From Candidatus Omnitrophota bacterium (GTDB taxonomy: Bacteria; Omnitrophota; Gorgyraeia; Gygaellales; Profunditerraquicolaceae): a DNA stretch of 24,805 nucleotides. The notes beneath the pieces were generated by a model, which saw only the letters and a program-made list of their open reading frames with translations, had not been told where the DNA came from and ran no database searches. Below are positions 7,648 through 14,246 of this stretch, in pieces. Made by a program: the position numbers and the translations under genes. Position 1 is the first letter of the stretch. Every line of letters starts with the position of its first letter. The stretch lies in assembly GCA_017995695.1 (NCBI GenBank), contig JAGOIJ010000006.1, positions 1 to 24,805 on the forward strand, given 5' to 3'.

Positions 7648-8550
7648 ATGACAAACCATAAATCTCAAGCAGTAGTAATTATTGGGGTTATAGTCATGAT
7701 TGGTATCGCCACGTTGCTTATATTGCAATTCTTTTCTACGCGCAACGCAGCAAAACTCCAACAGGTTTCTTTTGACACGGCGTCGGCTGTTTCGGTTAAA
7801 ATTGAAAATCGACAGGAAGCTCGCGTGCAAGAATCCATGGGGTCATATACTGTTGATCAATTAATCCAGCAGTTGGGTGATGATGATATTGCGCTTAGCC
7901 AGCAGGCAGCGCAGCAATTGGTTATGCGCGGTGCAAGCGTGGTGCCGGCTTTGCTTGAAAAGGCCAAAGAAGCACCGGTTTTTCTTAAGGGGCAACTCAT
8001 ATTTGTTACCGGCAGGATAGGCGATGACTCGGCCGTGCAGGGGTTGATCGAATTCCTTAAAGACGACAATGGTTATATCCGCAGAAATGTAGTAGAGGCG
8101 CTCGGCAAGATTAAGGATGATAGCGCTAGCCTGGCATTAGCTGAAATGTTGTTTGATGATGATGAGATGGTGCGCATGCGTTCAGCCTTGGCATTAGGCG
8201 CGCTGGGTAATTCTTTAGCAGTCGATGCTTTATTGAATCGTATGCAGGATGAGCAGGATGCTATCGTTAAGAGCGCTATCGTGGATGCGCTCGGTGAGCT
8301 TAAAGACCCAAGATCAGTTGCTCTTTTGATACAGATTGTTAGTTCTCCCGGCGAGGATTTTTTGTATAAAGAAAAAGCCGTCGTTGCCTTAGGAAAGATC
8401 GCGGATAGTGCAGCGGTTCCGGTGTTGGAAGCGTATCTAAGCCGGCTTACCAGCGCAACATTTAAAGACCCAGGATATGATTTTCAGCGGCAAACAATCG
8501 TCAGGGCGATAGAAGAGGCCCTACATACTATTAAGGTCAACAATAGCTAG
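7648..8550 (+). CDS. Membrane-anchored HEAT-repeat protein
   Basis: 300 residues. A short basic N-terminus and one transmembrane helix (about 8-28, VVIIGVIVMIGIATLLILQF) suggest a periplasmic body. From about residue 68 to the end run five to six HEAT-like helical repeats, recognisable by recurring words such as FVTGRIGDDSAVQGLIEFL, VVEALGKIKDDSASLALAEML, SALALGALGNSLAVDALL and AVVALGKIADSAAVPVLEAYL. HEAT solenoids are protein-protein scaffolds; no enzymatic motif is seen. GAGGG (7634-7638) precedes the ATG by 9 nt. The C25-like peptidase starts 20 nt downstream with no terminator between, so the two are one transcription unit. Function is unknown; a partner or inhibitor role for the peptidase is a guess. 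Confidence 0.85.
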   Translation: MTNHKSQAVVIIGVIVMIGIATLLILQFFSTRNAAKLQQVSFDTASAVSVKIENRQEARVQESMGSYTVDQLIQQLGDDDIALSQQAAQQLVMRGASVVPALLEKAKEAPVFLKGQLIFVTGRIGDDSAVQGLIEFLKDDNGYIRRNVVEALGKIKDDSASLALAEMLFDDDEMVRMRSALALGALGNSLAVDALLNRMQDEQDAIVKSAIVDALGELKDPRSVALLIQIVSSPGEDFLYKEKAVVALGKIADSAAVPVLEAYLSRLTSATFKDPGYDFQRQTIVRAIEEALHTIKVNNS

Positions 8551-8570
8551 CGAATATGGAGGAGGAAACC

Positions 8571-9914
8571 ATGAAAATTAAAATGTTGCTTATAGGTTTA
8601 CTGTGTGTGTCAAGCCTGCTCGGCTTTTGTGCGACTTCATATGCTTTGATGGAGTATGAGGAGGTGTATCAGTCCAACGTCGGGTTCAAGAAAGTGGTCA
8701 TTGTGACCAGGCGTTATCTCTACGACGCTATTCAAAGTTCTCTGGCGCAATATGTCAAGGATCTTGAGAGAGAATATTATCATGTTACCTTGGTTGCCAT
8801 GCGCAGGGGTACTCCTCATGAGTTAAAGGATTATCTTAAGACGTTTCGCAACTTAAAGGGGGCGCTGTTTATTGGGAATATTCCCTCTGTGTTATTCAAG
8901 ATGGAAAGTATTGGGCAGGAGGGCGATGCGTTATTAGCCAGCGAGGGATTGGATAAATACCCGACGGATCTTTTTTACGCTGATCTTGATGGTGCGTGGC
9001 AGGATACTGATGGTGATGGTATCTATGATTTGCATGCGGGGAGTGCCGGGCCAGAAATATGGATTGGCCGTTTGGCAGCCCAAACGTTGAGAGATCCGAC
9101 CATGGATGAAGCGGCACTGTTGAGAGATTATTTTCAGAGAAATCACGCGTACCGTATCATGCCTCGATTGTTCTATGTACCCCGTGCCTTCGCGTTTATG
9201 GATTGGGATGGTTTGATGCATCAAGTCGGCGTTGCCGATGATTCGGCAGCGAATACTCTGTTTCAGGTCGCCGCAACCATGATGCAGCAAATGCTGCCGA
9301 TGTATCCTTTAATGAGGACATGGTTTCTTGGCGAGGCGTATCCTTTGACAACGGATATTGAGCATAGCAATACCTCGCTTGCCAAACTTAAGAGTAAATT
9401 GCAGAGTGGCTATGAGTGGGTGTATGTGTTAGCTCACGGAAGACCGGATAAGCAAAGCGTGTTTAAGGATGGCGTGGCAGAAGTTTTCACGGCGCCGAGT
9501 TTACGCGCTAACGGCAACAACGCAAAATTCTTTACCCTCGGTTCGTGTTTAGTCGGCCGCTTTACCGCGGATGATTATATTGGCGGCGCTTATATCTTTG
9601 GAAGCCATACCAAGGGTTTGGCCGCACTTGCCTTTACGAGAGTGAGTCAGATCCAGATGCCCGCTCTTTTTTACATGCGCATCGGGCGTTTGCATAAAGA
9701 TAGCATAGGGGATGCATTTCGCCTCTGGATTGCAACGGTTGAAAATCTTATAGAATTAATTCCTGAACCGATCATGAAGCTTTTGAATACGCTGCTTAAC
9801 TTAGGTGTTAATGCGATGGATGTCGATAGAGGATACATGACCCTGCAAGGATCAATATTAAACTCAAAACGCGGTTTGGTTATTTTGGGGGATCCTACTT
9901 TGACGATCTGGTAA
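8571..9914 (+). CDS. Secreted gingipain-like cysteine peptidase (family C25, caspase fold)
   Basis: 447 residues. The start at ATG 8571 is preferred to ATG 8556 because GGAGGA (8558-8563) lies between them and the protein then opens with a clear signal peptide ending CATSYA. C25-type features appear in order: KVVIVTRRYL, GALFIGNIPSVLF, the family block YPTDLFYADLDGAW with an acidic DTDGDG loop (residues 145-150, possibly calcium-binding), EIWIGRLAA, the catalytic His289 in YVLAHGR and the nucleophile Cys326 in LGSCLVGRF. It ends LGDPTLTIW, as C25 proteins commonly do with a GDP(T/A)L word. The catalytic His/Cys pair is intact. No C-terminal sorting domain of the type IX secretion system is present, so it is probably periplasmic. 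It follows the HEAT-repeat gene. The substrate is unknown. Confidence 0.85.
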   Translation: MKIKMLLIGLLCVSSLLGFCATSYALMEYEEVYQSNVGFKKVVIVTRRYLYDAIQSSLAQYVKDLEREYYHVTLVAMRRGTPHELKDYLKTFRNLKGALFIGNIPSVLFKMESIGQEGDALLASEGLDKYPTDLFYADLDGAWQDTDGDGIYDLHAGSAGPEIWIGRLAAQTLRDPTMDEAALLRDYFQRNHAYRIMPRLFYVPRAFAFMDWDGLMHQVGVADDSAANTLFQVAATMMQQMLPMYPLMRTWFLGEAYPLTTDIEHSNTSLAKLKSKLQSGYEWVYVLAHGRPDKQSVFKDGVAEVFTAPSLRANGNNAKFFTLGSCLVGRFTADDYIGGAYIFGSHTKGLAALAFTRVSQIQMPALFYMRIGRLHKDSIGDAFRLWIATVENLIELIPEPIMKLLNTLLNLGVNAMDVDRGYMTLQGSILNSKRGLVILGDPTLTIW

Positions 9915-9947
9915 TAAGCTTTATGGTCAGCAAGAGTTTCAGTATGC

Positions 9948-9984
9948 AGCGGCTCCTCGTGTTGTTAGGGAGCCGCTCTTTTTG
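9948..9984 (+). terminator. Rho-independent terminator after the C25-like peptidase gene
   Basis: Perfect 9-bp stem AGCGGCTCC (9948-9956) with GGAGCCGCT (9969-9977), a 12-nt loop, then CTTTTTG. It closes the HEAT-peptidase transcription unit before the bamD promoter. Confidence 0.88.
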
Positions 9985-10030
9985 TGCTTACATTTCGATA
10001 TCTTGCAAGCCTATTTGTGCCCCGAATATG

Positions 10031-10059
10031 TTGACAAACCCACCTGCCTATGTTAGAGT
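10031..10059 (+). promoter_or_regulatory. Sigma-70-type promoter of the bamD-lptE-holA unit, predicting a leaderless mRNA
   Basis: Consensus TTGACA (10031-10036), a 17-nt spacer and TAGAGT (10054-10059) preceded by TGT, an extended -10. The bamD ATG is 8 nt after the -10 box, where transcription should start, and no ribosome site fits in between. Confidence 0.75.
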
Positions 10060-10067
10060 AAATTCCT

Positions 10068-11024
10068 ATGAAACGCACTCTTGGTATCGCAATTCTTATG
10101 GTCAGTTTAGCGGTTGCTCCGGCGTATGCCTATTGGATCTGGACACCTAAAACCGGCAAGTGGGTTAATCCTAAATCAGAGGTGAAACCCACGCCAAAAG
10201 AACAGCTTGAGTTCGCTTTGGAGTTGTACGAAACCAAAAGCTATGATGAAGCAAAACGGGAATTTACCAAGCTTATCCGGCGTTTTCCAAAGGCGTTTGA
10301 GGCCTCCGAAGCACAATATTATCTTGCTTTGATAGAAGAGTCCCAGGGAAACCTTTATGAGGCGTTCTTGGCTTATCAGAAGGTGATCGACAAGTATCCT
10401 TTTTCCGAGAGGATCCAGGAAATAATCCAGCGTGAATATAAAATCGGCGAGCGTTTTATGGCGGGCGAGAAACGCAAGGCTATGGGGTTGGTGTTACCGG
10501 TTGATAATCCTGCAATTGAGATTTTCACCAAGGTTGTAGAGAATTCAACCTTTGGGCCGCTTGCGCCTGCCGCACAGTATAAACTGGGTTTAGTGCTTAA
10601 AGGTCTGATGCGCTATTATGAAGCCGAGGATGCGTTTAATAAAGTGATTTCCACGTATCCTTCAAGCGAGTGGGTTGAGCCGGCGAAGTTTCAGCTTGCT
10701 ACGACACGGGCTGCGCTTTCGCGGGGCCCGGATTATGACCAGGGCGCAACCAAGGAAGCCAAGGAACAATTTGAGGAATTTGTGAAAGAGCATCCTGACG
10801 CAGTTCTCTCGCGCGACGCCGAGAAAAGCATTTCGGATCTTAGAGAAAAGGAAGCGGAAAGTAACTTTACTATTGGACGATTTTATGAGCGGCAGGGTGA
10901 TTATACTGCGGCGATTGTTTATTATAAAGAGCTTATCGATAATTATGCTGATAGTCCGTGGGCGATCAAGGCTACCGAACGGTTAACTATTGTGGAGAAA
11001 CTCCTGGAGAGAAAAAGAAAATGA
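10068..11024 (+). CDS. bamD: BamD-like outer-membrane assembly protein with TPR repeats
   Basis: 318 residues with a signal peptide cleaved after about AYA (residue 21-23). No lipobox cysteine is present, so unlike E. coli BamD it is probably a soluble periplasmic protein or is held by partners. TPR-like helical pairs follow: EQLEFALELYETKSYDEAKREF (about 44), EASEAQYYLALIEESQGNLYEAFLAYQKVID, a central pair around AAQYKLGLVLKGLMRYYEAEDAFNKVI, and SNFTIGRFYERQGDYTAAIVYYKELID near the C-terminus. BamD is part of the machine that folds beta-barrel proteins into the outer membrane. It overlaps lptE by 4 nt (ATGA), linking two outer-membrane assembly genes. Another TPR protein of the YbgF/CpoB type is the main alternative. 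Confidence 0.75.
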   Translation: MKRTLGIAILMVSLAVAPAYAYWIWTPKTGKWVNPKSEVKPTPKEQLEFALELYETKSYDEAKREFTKLIRRFPKAFEASEAQYYLALIEESQGNLYEAFLAYQKVIDKYPFSERIQEIIQREYKIGERFMAGEKRKAMGLVLPVDNPAIEIFTKVVENSTFGPLAPAAQYKLGLVLKGLMRYYEAEDAFNKVISTYPSSEWVEPAKFQLATTRAALSRGPDYDQGATKEAKEQFEEFVKEHPDAVLSRDAEKSISDLREKEAESNFTIGRFYERQGDYTAAIVYYKELIDNYADSPWAIKATERLTIVEKLLERKRK

Positions 11025-11572
11025 GAAAAACATTCTTATTTATGACTTACAACTTACTACTTATGACTGTGCTAGCCTTAACCGGCTGTGGTTATACTAC
11101 GCGTTCAATGGTGGCAACGCAATATAAAACAATTCATGTTGCTCCTTTTGTTAATAAGATAGATTTTACCCGAGAAGTCGAAACGAACAGTAGTTCCCAT
11201 ATTTACCAACCAGGCATGGAGGCGGATATTACACGGGCAGTGGTTGATAGACTCTTGTTTGATGGCAACCTGAGACCGGTCAAGGTTGAAAATGCTGATT
11301 TATCTTTAAAGGGAGAATTGGTTGAGTTTCGGCGCGATCCTCTGCGCTACACCGAAGGCGACGATGTCTTGGAGTATCGTCTTAATATCGTGGTTAATTT
11401 GAGCTTGTGGGATGTAAAGGAAAACACTCTTAAGTGGGAAGAAAACAGCTTTACCGGAGAAACAACCTATTTTACTTCCGGGAACCTGGCAAAGCCTGAA
11501 AGCCTCGCCATCAATGACGCCTTGAATGATCTTGCGCGCAGAGTTGTGGAACGCATTGTCGAACAATGGTAA
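11021..11572 (+). CDS. lptE: LPS-assembly lipoprotein LptE
   Basis: 183 residues. The start is ATG 11021, overlapping the bamD stop; the longer frame from 10958 has no signal peptide at its start. A lipoprotein signal peptide ends in LALTGC with the lipobox Cys23, followed by GYTTRS, typical of LptE. The mature part has the family's beta strands, for example YKTIHVAPFVNKI (about 38-50) and the DLSLKGELVEFRRDP strand (about 92). LptE plugs the LptD barrel that inserts lipopolysaccharide into the outer membrane. Residues about 8-16 of the signal peptide (FMTYNLLLMT) are encoded by a heptamer repeat. It overlaps holA by 7 nt. Confidence 0.87.
   Translation: MRKTFLFMTYNLLLMTVLALTGCGYTTRSMVATQYKTIHVAPFVNKIDFTREVETNSSSHIYQPGMEADITRAVVDRLLFDGNLRPVKVENADLSLKGELVEFRRDPLRYTEGDDVLEYRLNIVVNLSLWDVKENTLKWEENSFTGETTYFTSGNLAKPESLAINDALNDLARRVVERIVEQW
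11042..11068 (+). repeat. Heptanucleotide repeat, ATGACTT family, inside the lptE signal peptide
   Basis: Four consecutive 7-mers: ATGACTT (11042), ACAACTT (11049), ACTACTT (11056) and ATGACTG (11063). The run encodes MTYNLLLMT in the hydrophobic core of the signal peptide. A pure ATGACTT array would hit TGA within seven codons; the variant units here avoid it. Confidence 0.65.
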
Positions 11573-12228
11573 GTTGCTATCTGTTTATTGGCAATGACCT
11601 CGCCATCCAGCTGCAGCACATCACAAAACTAAAAGCATCTTTTTTTGCCAAAGACGTTGAGCAGTTTAACTATGAAGTGATTTTTGGGCGCGAGCTTACG
11701 CTGAATCAACTTCAAGAGAAATTGCGTTGTTTGCCAGTCAAGGCAAAGAAAAGAATAGTGATACTTAAGGAAGCGGATGCCCTCAAAGACGAGGTAAGGG
11801 AGTTTATCGCTCGTTTCGTGCAGCAGCCATATCCCCATGTTGTGTTGGTACTAATTGCAAATCACATCTCACCTAAAGATACCTTTTTGAGCGCGGTAAG
11901 TCGTTTTGCGCACGTGATTCGCGCAAAAGAGGTATTTACTCCTGACGCCTTTCTCTTGGGTCGGCAGATTGAGGCAGGTCGTTTTGATTATGCCTTGCGG
12001 TCGCTTAATCAGCTCTTGCAGAATGGCGAAAAACCTGAACGGATTCTGGGCGGGTTACGTTATTCCTGGGAAAAAAACTTAGCTTCTTTGCCAGAAAGAA
12101 AAAAGCGGCTGCGTCTCCTGCTGCAGTGCGATATTGATATAAAAACTGGGCGTCTTGCCCCTGCGTTTGCGCTGGAAAAGCTGGTGGTTGGTTTATGCGG
12201 ACTTGGCAAGAAGCTTGACCAGACGTGA
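11566..12228 (+). CDS. holA: DNA polymerase III delta subunit (HolA), short form
   Basis: 220 residues against roughly 330-345 for typical delta. Recognisable segments: the N-terminal CYLFIGNDLAIQLQHI, the KAKKRIVILKEADALKD strand (about 60-76), YPHVVLVLIAN (about 88), and then the C-terminal collar domain with FDYALRSLNQLLQNGEKPERILGGLRYSW (about 140-168) and DIDIKTGRL (about 188). The region between HVIRAKEVF (about 121) and the collar is about 100 residues shorter than usual, so the middle helical domain is largely missing. Delta opens the sliding clamp within the clamp loader. It overlaps lptE at its start and its last 36 nt overlap convergent rpsT; a holA-rpsT neighbourhood is common in bacteria and supports the call. 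Confidence 0.82.
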   Translation: MVSCYLFIGNDLAIQLQHITKLKASFFAKDVEQFNYEVIFGRELTLNQLQEKLRCLPVKAKKRIVILKEADALKDEVREFIARFVQQPYPHVVLVLIANHISPKDTFLSAVSRFAHVIRAKEVFTPDAFLLGRQIEAGRFDYALRSLNQLLQNGEKPERILGGLRYSWEKNLASLPERKKRLRLLLQCDIDIKTGRLAPAFALEKLVVGLCGLGKKLDQT

Positions 12229-12456
12229 TTTCTTCCGGTTTGCCTTGTTTGGGTGCAGTATTTTCTTTTTAGCAGCTTTATCGAGCTGTGAGAAAACCTT
12301 GACCAGAAAAGCCTTTGCCTCGCTGATTTTCTTATCAGTTATCAACGCTTGAAACTTCTTAAGCGTTTTTTTAAGGTCTTGTTTGATCTTGGTATTGCGC
12401 AAATGGCGCTTCTTGTCTGCGCGTTTTCTTTTTAATGAAGTTTTGCGTCTTGGCAT
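12193..12456 (-). CDS. rpsT: 30S ribosomal protein S20
   Basis: 87 residues, very basic. The N-terminal MPRRKTSLKRKRADKKRHLRN helix-forming stretch, the central LKKTLKKF...KKISEAKAFL and the C-terminal DKAAKKKILHPNKANRKKSRL match S20. The protein binds 16S rRNA early in 30S assembly. The ribosome site AGGGAG (complement of 12465-12470) precedes the ATG by 8 nt. A near-consensus promoter on this strand (12574-12602) gives a leader of about 110 nt containing two hairpins. In E. coli S20 represses its own translation; the leader suggests something similar here, but that is inference. Its 3' end overlaps holA by 36 nt on the opposite strand. Confidence 0.95.
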   Translation of the reverse strand: MPRRKTSLKRKRADKKRHLRNTKIKQDLKKTLKKFQALITDKKISEAKAFLVKVFSQLDKAAKKKILHPNKANRKKSRLVKLLAKSA

Positions 12457-12489
12457 AGTGATATCTCCCTGATTATCTTTGGTAGTTAG

Positions 12490-12519
12490 CTTTCGACATT
12501 ACCCAGGTAACGTCGAAAG
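12490..12519 (-). promoter_or_regulatory. rpsT leader hairpin 1, near the ribosome site
   Basis: Two 14-nt arms (12490-12503 and 12506-12519) around a 2-nt centre. On the plus strand one position is an A/C mismatch, but in the minus-strand RNA it becomes a U-G wobble pair, so the stem is complete only in the rpsT transcript. There is no T-run on either side. It ends about 20 nt upstream of the rpsT ribosome site. Confidence 0.65.
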
Positions 12520-12533
12520 TGAGTTTGTGCATA

Positions 12534-12564
12534 CAATTTACGTTTACTGGCGCTACGTAAATTG
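12534..12564 (-). promoter_or_regulatory. rpsT leader hairpin 2, at the 5' end of the transcript
   Basis: Perfect 9-bp stem, CAATTTACG (12534-12542) with CGTAAATTG (12556-12564), and a 13-nt loop. It begins within a few nucleotides of the predicted rpsT transcription start (about 12567), so it would cap the 5' end of the message. Confidence 0.6.
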
Positions 12565-12573
12565 CGCACTCCT

Positions 12574-12602
12574 TATATAACACAATTTAACAGCCATGTC
12601 AA
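12574..12602 (-). promoter_or_regulatory. rpsT promoter, overlapping the murJ start codon
   Basis: On the minus strand, TTGACA (complement of 12597-12602) and TATATA (complement of 12574-12579) are separated by exactly 17 nt. The -35 box includes the last two bases of the murJ ATG (12596-12598). The -10 box is palindromic and could be shared with a weak plus-strand TATAAC (12576-12581) for murJ. Confidence 0.78.
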
Positions 12603-14158
12603 CAAACAAATCTGTAGCGCGATCTGCCTCACTTATTGGCGCGGGAACGCTTTTGTCGCGTATACTGGGTTTTATTCGCGATATTGTGATTGCGCGCTTG
12701 TTTGGCGTTTATATCTATGCGCAGGCGTTTGTTGTTGCCTTCCGGATTCCTAATTTACTGCGTGATCTGGTAGGGGAGGGCGCAGTCAATGCCGCCCTTG
12801 TCCCGGTATTAAGCGAATATAAACAAAAACACTCTCCCAAAGAATTCTGGGAGTTGGCGAATGTCATGCTTAATCTATTGTTGGTGATAAGCATGGTGTT
12901 AACGCTTTTAGGCATTGTTTTTTCCCCTTTTTTAGTGCGCATCATGGCTCCAGGTTTTATTGCCTCTCCTGAAAAGTTAGCGGCAACGATCAAGCTTAAC
13001 CAAATCATTTTTCCCTATATTATCCTCATTAGCTTGACTGCCTACGCCATGGGAGTATTGAATTCCCTCAAGCATTTTACTGCCCCGGCCTTTGCTTCTT
13101 GCCTGTTAAATATCTCGATTATTTGCTTTGCGATGCTGTTTGGCGAAGGCATCAAAGGATTGGCCTTGGGTGTGCTGGTGGGAGGAGTCTTGCAGCTTGC
13201 CATACAGATTCCCTTTCTATATCGAAAAGGATTTCGGCTTAGGTTGTTTCAGCAATTCATGCATCCTGCGGTAAAAAGTGTTGGTAGGTTAATGGTCCCG
13301 CGCTTGGCGAGTTCCAGTATTTACCAATTAAATAACTTTGTAGATTCCATTTTTGGCTCATTAGTGTGGATTGTTGGAGAAGGAGGAGTAGCGGTGCTTT
13401 ATTTTTCCTACCGGCTTATCCTTTTTCCGCTGGGAATCTTTAGCACTGCTTTATCGCAAGCCCTTTTGCCGACGTTTTCAACGCAGGCGCTGGAGCATGA
13501 TCAGGCGCCTTTGCGCCATTCGCTTTCCTGGGGTCTGCGTGCAATGTTTTTTATCATGTTGCCTGCCTCGTTTGGCTTTATTGCGTTATCCCGGATTATT
13601 ATCGCAACACTTTTCGAGGGTGGGAAGTTTGACCATTATTCTGTGGGGTTGACTGCGCAGACATTGCTGTTTTATAGCATTGGTCTTTTCGCTTACGGAG
13701 GGACCAAAATTCTGCAGTCTTGTTTCTTTGCCTTGAAGGACACGGTGACGCCTACGAAAGTCGCATTCTTCGCTTTTATCATGAACGTTATCTTAAATGC
13801 CCTCTTCATGTTTCCGTTAAAGCTCGCTGGCATTGCCTTGGCAACCTCGGTATCGGGGATAGCTACATTTTTAATGTTGTTTGCGCTTTTAAAGAAACGC
13901 ATAGGGGATTTTCAAACCCGGCGTATTATGGGCGCAGGGTTACGGATGTTTCTGGCTAGCGCTTGCATGGCGCTTGTTTGTTTTGGCGTTTCGCGCTTAG
14001 CCATCATTCCTTTACGCTCGGTCGTGTATAAATTTGCCAATCTTAGTTTTTTGCTAATTATTGGTATTGTTTCCTATGCGCTATTTTGTTTACTTTTTAA
14101 AGTTGCTGAACTTGGTGAACTGTGGCGCTGGGTGACAAAAAGGAAATTACAGTCATAA
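12596..14158 (+). CDS. murJ: Lipid II flippase MurJ
   Basis: 520 residues, about 14 transmembrane helices. N-terminal SLIGAGTLLSRILGFIRDIVIARLFG and AFRIPNLLRDLVGEGAVNAALVPV are strongly diagnostic of MurJ (MviN). It also has the RLMVPRLASSSIYQLNNFVD and FPLGIFSTALSQALLPTFS segments in the middle and FEGGKFD near 344. MurJ moves the peptidoglycan precursor lipid II to the outer face of the inner membrane. The ATG has no ribosome site and lies within 20 nt of a weak TATAAC, so its leader is very short; its start codon is covered by the -35 box of divergent rpsT. uvrC follows after 88 nt containing a hairpin. Confidence 0.96.
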   Translation: MSTNKSVARSASLIGAGTLLSRILGFIRDIVIARLFGVYIYAQAFVVAFRIPNLLRDLVGEGAVNAALVPVLSEYKQKHSPKEFWELANVMLNLLLVISMVLTLLGIVFSPFLVRIMAPGFIASPEKLAATIKLNQIIFPYIILISLTAYAMGVLNSLKHFTAPAFASCLLNISIICFAMLFGEGIKGLALGVLVGGVLQLAIQIPFLYRKGFRLRLFQQFMHPAVKSVGRLMVPRLASSSIYQLNNFVDSIFGSLVWIVGEGGVAVLYFSYRLILFPLGIFSTALSQALLPTFSTQALEHDQAPLRHSLSWGLRAMFFIMLPASFGFIALSRIIIATLFEGGKFDHYSVGLTAQTLLFYSIGLFAYGGTKILQSCFFALKDTVTPTKVAFFAFIMNVILNALFMFPLKLAGIALATSVSGIATFLMLFALLKKRIGDFQTRRIMGAGLRMFLASACMALVCFGVSRLAIIPLRSVVYKFANLSFLLIIGIVSYALFCLLFKVAELGELWRWVTKRKLQS

Positions 14159-14192
14159 TTGATTGTTTTCAGATATAGCGGGTGCCTAACTA

Positions 14193-14232
14193 GTCAATGC
14201 ACCTGCCGAGCTGCTCGCTCAGGTGCATTGAC
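14193..14232. repeat. Inverted repeat directly upstream of the uvrC ribosome site
   Basis: Perfect 13-nt arms, GTCAATGCACCTG (14193-14205) and its complement (14220-14232). The 14-nt centre holds a second small stem, CGAG/CTCG around CTG. No T-run follows; instead the uvrC ribosome site AAGGGA starts at once. It could be a processing or attenuation structure in a murJ-uvrC transcript, or a mobile palindrome. Confidence 0.75.
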
Positions 14233-14246
14233 AAGGGAACGAACCA

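Noticed and set aside
7506..7661. A 51-codon reading frame between comEC and the HEAT gene, with AGGAG 5 nt before its ATG.
   Set aside because: A probable terminator (7562-7597) lies inside it, it overlaps the HEAT start by 14 nt, and the peptide resembles nothing known. A real leader peptide cannot be excluded.
9923..10150. A 75-residue frame between the C25 peptidase and bamD.
   Set aside because: It runs through the terminator at 9948-9984 and the bamD promoter and overlaps the bamD signal peptide in another frame.
10958..11020. An upstream start for lptE at 10958.
   Set aside because: It would put a polar stretch ahead of the signal peptide and overlap bamD by 67 nt; ATG 11021 gives a normal lipoprotein signal.
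12596..12625. A leaderless promoter for murJ like that of nfo.
   Set aside because: TATAAC at 12576-12581 has no -35 box at a suitable distance; the strong boxes here belong to the minus-strand rpsT promoter.
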